Below, one piece after another: positions 35,114-36,547 of a DNA stretch of 36,547 nucleotides. Source of the stretch: a virus; IMG/VR virus record IMGVR_UViG_3300042691_033510, positions 1 through 36,547 of that record, one strand, 5' to 3'. A model generated the notes under the pieces. The model was given only the letters and a program-made list of their open reading frames with translations. It was not told the origin of the DNA and ran no database searches. A program made the position numbers and the translations under genes. Each line of letters begins with the position of its first letter. Within the stretch, counting starts at the first letter, position 1.

Positions 35114-35378
35114 ACCAATCTTGTGCAAGTGCGGCAAGGAGATGCGCCAATTCACTTGGGAAGGTGACAACTGGAACTGTCAATGCGGAAAGATGCGAAC
35201 GGCACGTGAGGTCTATCTAGAACAGAAGGCCAAAAGAGACGCGGGATTCTTTCAAATCTTTCTGGAGCACGTCATAAAACCCGGCGCAGATGCGAAGGCG
35301 GAGAAGGAGCGGCAGCAGCGAGAGGATCAGCGAGTATATCGGGAGATGGTTGAATCATCGGGGAGAGGCAATGGATAA
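35097..35378 (+). CDS. Zinc-ribbon protein
   Basis: 93 aa from the ATG at 35097, with GGAGG upstream. Two knuckles, CKCGK near residue 10 and CQCGK near residue 29, form a four-cysteine zinc ribbon. The rest is a charged helix with EKERQQREDQRVYREMVE. It is a small DNA/RNA- or protein-binding candidate. Phage zinc-finger proteins such as P2 Ogr act as late activators, but there is no direct link here, only the shared idea of a small Cys4 protein. Confidence 0.6.
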   Translation: MSYVAEPILCKCGKEMRQFTWEGDNWNCQCGKMRTAREVYLEQKAKRDAGFFQIFLEHVIKPGADAKAEKERQQREDQRVYREMVESSGRGNG

Positions 35379-35823
35379 GTTGATTTTAACCGAGAGGAAT
35401 GTCGCGCAAGCACTCTTTCGACGGCTGGCAACCACGAGGGATCGCATGGCGCCTAACTGTTACGCCCTGGGGTGGGAATGCGACCTGTTACGAATCACGC
35501 CAGCGCACTACTGCCATGGCTATGAAATCAAGTTGTCGAAGTCTGACTTTCAAGCTGAGTTCCGAAAGAGCGGAAGAGCCGACAGACGGAAACCCAACTA
35601 TTATTGGTTTGTCACGCCTGCAAATATGGTGACCGTTGACGACATTCCAGACAGTTCGACCGGCCTGATTTGGGTCGAGGAGCGGAACTACGCGGTCAGG
35701 CCTCGGATTATCCGCGTAGCTTCGAGGCTACACAAGGAGAAGGTCCCTGAAGGGGTTTTGAAAGACCTTATGCTGTCGATCTACTTTCGGTATTGGCGAA
35801 GGGTTGCGGGAGACGACTCATGA
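35371..35823 (+). CDS. PD-(D/E)XK-like nuclease-fold protein
   Basis: 150 aa from the ATG at 35371. The core WECDLLRITPAHYCHGYEIK has Asp38 and Glu52-Ile-Lys54, the D...ExK arrangement of PD-(D/E)XK nucleases, followed by SKSDFQAEFRKS, typical of a family common in phage genomes and related to MmcB/repair-type proteins. Then KPNYYWFVTPANMVTVDDIP and a C-terminal helix. Nuclease activity is inferred from residues; catalysis has not been shown for the family as far as I know. Confidence 0.65.
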   Translation: MDKLILTERNVAQALFRRLATTRDRMAPNCYALGWECDLLRITPAHYCHGYEIKLSKSDFQAEFRKSGRADRRKPNYYWFVTPANMVTVDDIPDSSTGLIWVEERNYAVRPRIIRVASRLHKEKVPEGVLKDLMLSIYFRYWRRVAGDDS

Positions 35824-35993
35824 TCTATCTCCTATACCTCCTGCTTGTATCTGCTGCTCTGAAGTTGCTGGGCTTCTGTTGGCTTGTGGCTTTTACTCCG
35901 CTGTGGCTGCCGATAGCCGCTTTGTTAATCGTTGTGGTGCTGCTCGGATGGGCTGAGGAGCACGAGAGGAAGAGATGGGAGAGAAGGAGATGA
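35820..35993 (+). CDS. Two-helix membrane protein
   Basis: 57 aa, ATGA-coupled to the gene before. Nearly the whole sequence is hydrophobic: MIYLLYLLLVSAALKLLGF, then CWLVAFTPLWLPIAALLIVV. It ends in a charged cytoplasmic-type tail (EEHERKRWERRR). The topology would suit a holin or small inner-membrane anchor. It lies in the early unit, away from the lysozyme, so an envelope or membrane-modifying role is equally likely. Confidence 0.55.
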   Translation: MIYLLYLLLVSAALKLLGFCWLVAFTPLWLPIAALLIVVVLLGWAEEHERKRWERRR

Positions 35994-36460
35994 CGCCTGA
36001 ACGCCGAACGCTACTTTTCAAGCTGCTACGCCTGGCCGGGTCTGACTCCGAGCCAGAAGCACTATCAGCGATGAGGAAAATCAAACTGACGATCCAGAAG
36101 GAGAGCATGAACTGGAATCAGTTTGTGGAGATGTGCGAGAAACCCGCCGCTCAGGAGTCTAGCTCGCGAACCGGATTCGGGAATAGCCGCAGTTGGCATC
36201 AAAGTGGTTTCGCTTCAGACGGTTTTGAGCAGCACTTCAATAACGCCTTCAATCGGAGTTTCTACCGAGCGTGGGCTGGTAGTGCATTTTGGGACGAGCC
36301 CGACACCGAAGAGAGGAAGCGGAAGCGAGAAGCGGCAGAAGAAGCGAAGAGGCAAGCGGAAGCCGCTCAGAAAGAGAAAGATGAACACCGATCGCGTTGG
36401 GAAGAGAGAACAAGAGCTGCGCCGAAGAATTCTCGATGGTTTCGAGGTGCAACATTTTAA
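35990..36460 (+). CDS. DUF2786-like protein, crosses the genome join
   Basis: 156 aa from the ATG at 35990 (ATGA overlap). An alternative ATG at 35975 has a better-placed AGGA and would add five residues. RRTLLFKLLRLAGSDSEPEA, then LSAMRKIKLTIQKESMNWNQ resembles the helical N terminus of DUF2786 proteins. It is followed by a Ser/Phe-rich linker (GFGNSRSWHQSGFASDGF) and a charged coiled-coil tail. The last 149 bases are repeated at the start of the window. Function is unknown. Confidence 0.6.
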   Translation: MTPERRTLLFKLLRLAGSDSEPEALSAMRKIKLTIQKESMNWNQFVEMCEKPAAQESSSRTGFGNSRSWHQSGFASDGFEQHFNNAFNRSFYRAWAGSAFWDEPDTEERKRKREAAEEAKRQAEAAQKEKDEHRSRWEERTRAAPKNSRWFRGATF

Positions 36461-36547
36461 CCGCCCTGCAAGGGCACAAAAAGGAGAAGACGATGCAAGC
36501 TGTTAAAGAAGAAACTACCCCCCCCCAATACGGGGAAACTAACTTAG
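36312..36547. repeat. Terminal direct repeat, right copy
   Basis: Second copy of bases 1-236, exact over its length as read. It closes the genome into a circle, so the small-gene region at 1-2470 continues directly from the early region that ends here. Confidence 0.95.
36493..36547 (+). CDS. 5' fragment of the gene at 182..481
   Basis: The redundant copy of the start of the next gene on the circle, cut by the end of the window. The ribosome site AAGGAG and ATG are the same as at 182. Confidence 0.85.
   Translation, partial: MQAVKEETTPPQYGETNL

Noticed and set aside
36123-36506. Plus-strand frame in the right end
   Set aside because: Different frame of the DUF2786-like gene, Arg/Ser-rich, no ribosome site.

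Overview
The window is one complete tailed-phage genome (Caudoviricetes, siphovirus-type) written out slightly past once. Bases 1-236 and 36312-36547 are identical, so the molecule is circular or circularly permuted with a unit length of about 36,311 bp. The join falls inside a gene (35990..36460 continues as 1..149), which fits an assembly overlap of a permuted or circular genome better than a functional terminal repeat. The host cannot be named. A GH24 lysozyme, a secreted transglycosylase and a lipoprotein hint at a Gram-negative host. The gene set has a tyrosine recombinase but no recognisable CI-type repressor, polymerase, primase or full helicase, so a temperate lifestyle is possible but not shown, and replication must rely heavily on the host.

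Layout. Two opposed transcription units diverge from a 260-bp intergenic region at about 27423-27682, which contains a 66-bp nested dyad and further inverted repeats. The rightward (+) early unit runs 27683 to 36460, through the join, to 2470. It carries a recombination-type zinc-binding protein, a Gp157-like protein, a replication initiator with hexamer repeats in its gene (candidate origin), a small possible helicase-loader partner, an RHH protein, a secreted SLT-type transglycosylase, an integrase, coiled-coil and HTH proteins, a J-domain-like (HPD) protein, an ASCH/PUA-like protein, a zinc-ribbon protein and a PD-(D/E)XK-like protein. A chain of very small genes with 4-bp ATGA overlaps follows, ending in tRNA-Cys(GCA). 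The leftward (-) late unit runs 27401 to 2468: lysozyme, unknown, terminase small and large, portal, Mu F-like and G-like head proteins, scaffold, major capsid, connectors, tail terminator, tail tube, frameshifted tail chaperones (G/GT), lipoprotein, tape measure, two paralogous distal tail proteins, tail hub, minor tail proteins, a repeat-rich fibre, a secreted unknown, a holin-like protein, a zinc-ribbon protein and a 37-residue basic microprotein that meets the tRNA tail to tail.

Most notable. (1) A 13-bp motif, YTAACCGTNYGAA, occurs six times, always on the late strand. In five cases it is followed 17-18 bp later by a TATCAT, TATTCT or TAGACT hexamer, so it looks like a family of phage-specific late promoters. 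(2) A textbook -1 frameshift site (A9) links the two tail-chaperone frames. (3) A glycine-rich lipoprotein with its own sigma70-like promoter sits directly upstream of the tape-measure gene cluster. (4) The tape-measure C-terminal motif is repeated just past its stop codon in the +1 frame. (5) A 37-aa basic protein and a 35-aa membrane peptide have strong ribosome-binding sites and are easily missed. All gene functions are read from sequence motifs, length and gene order; no database search was run.
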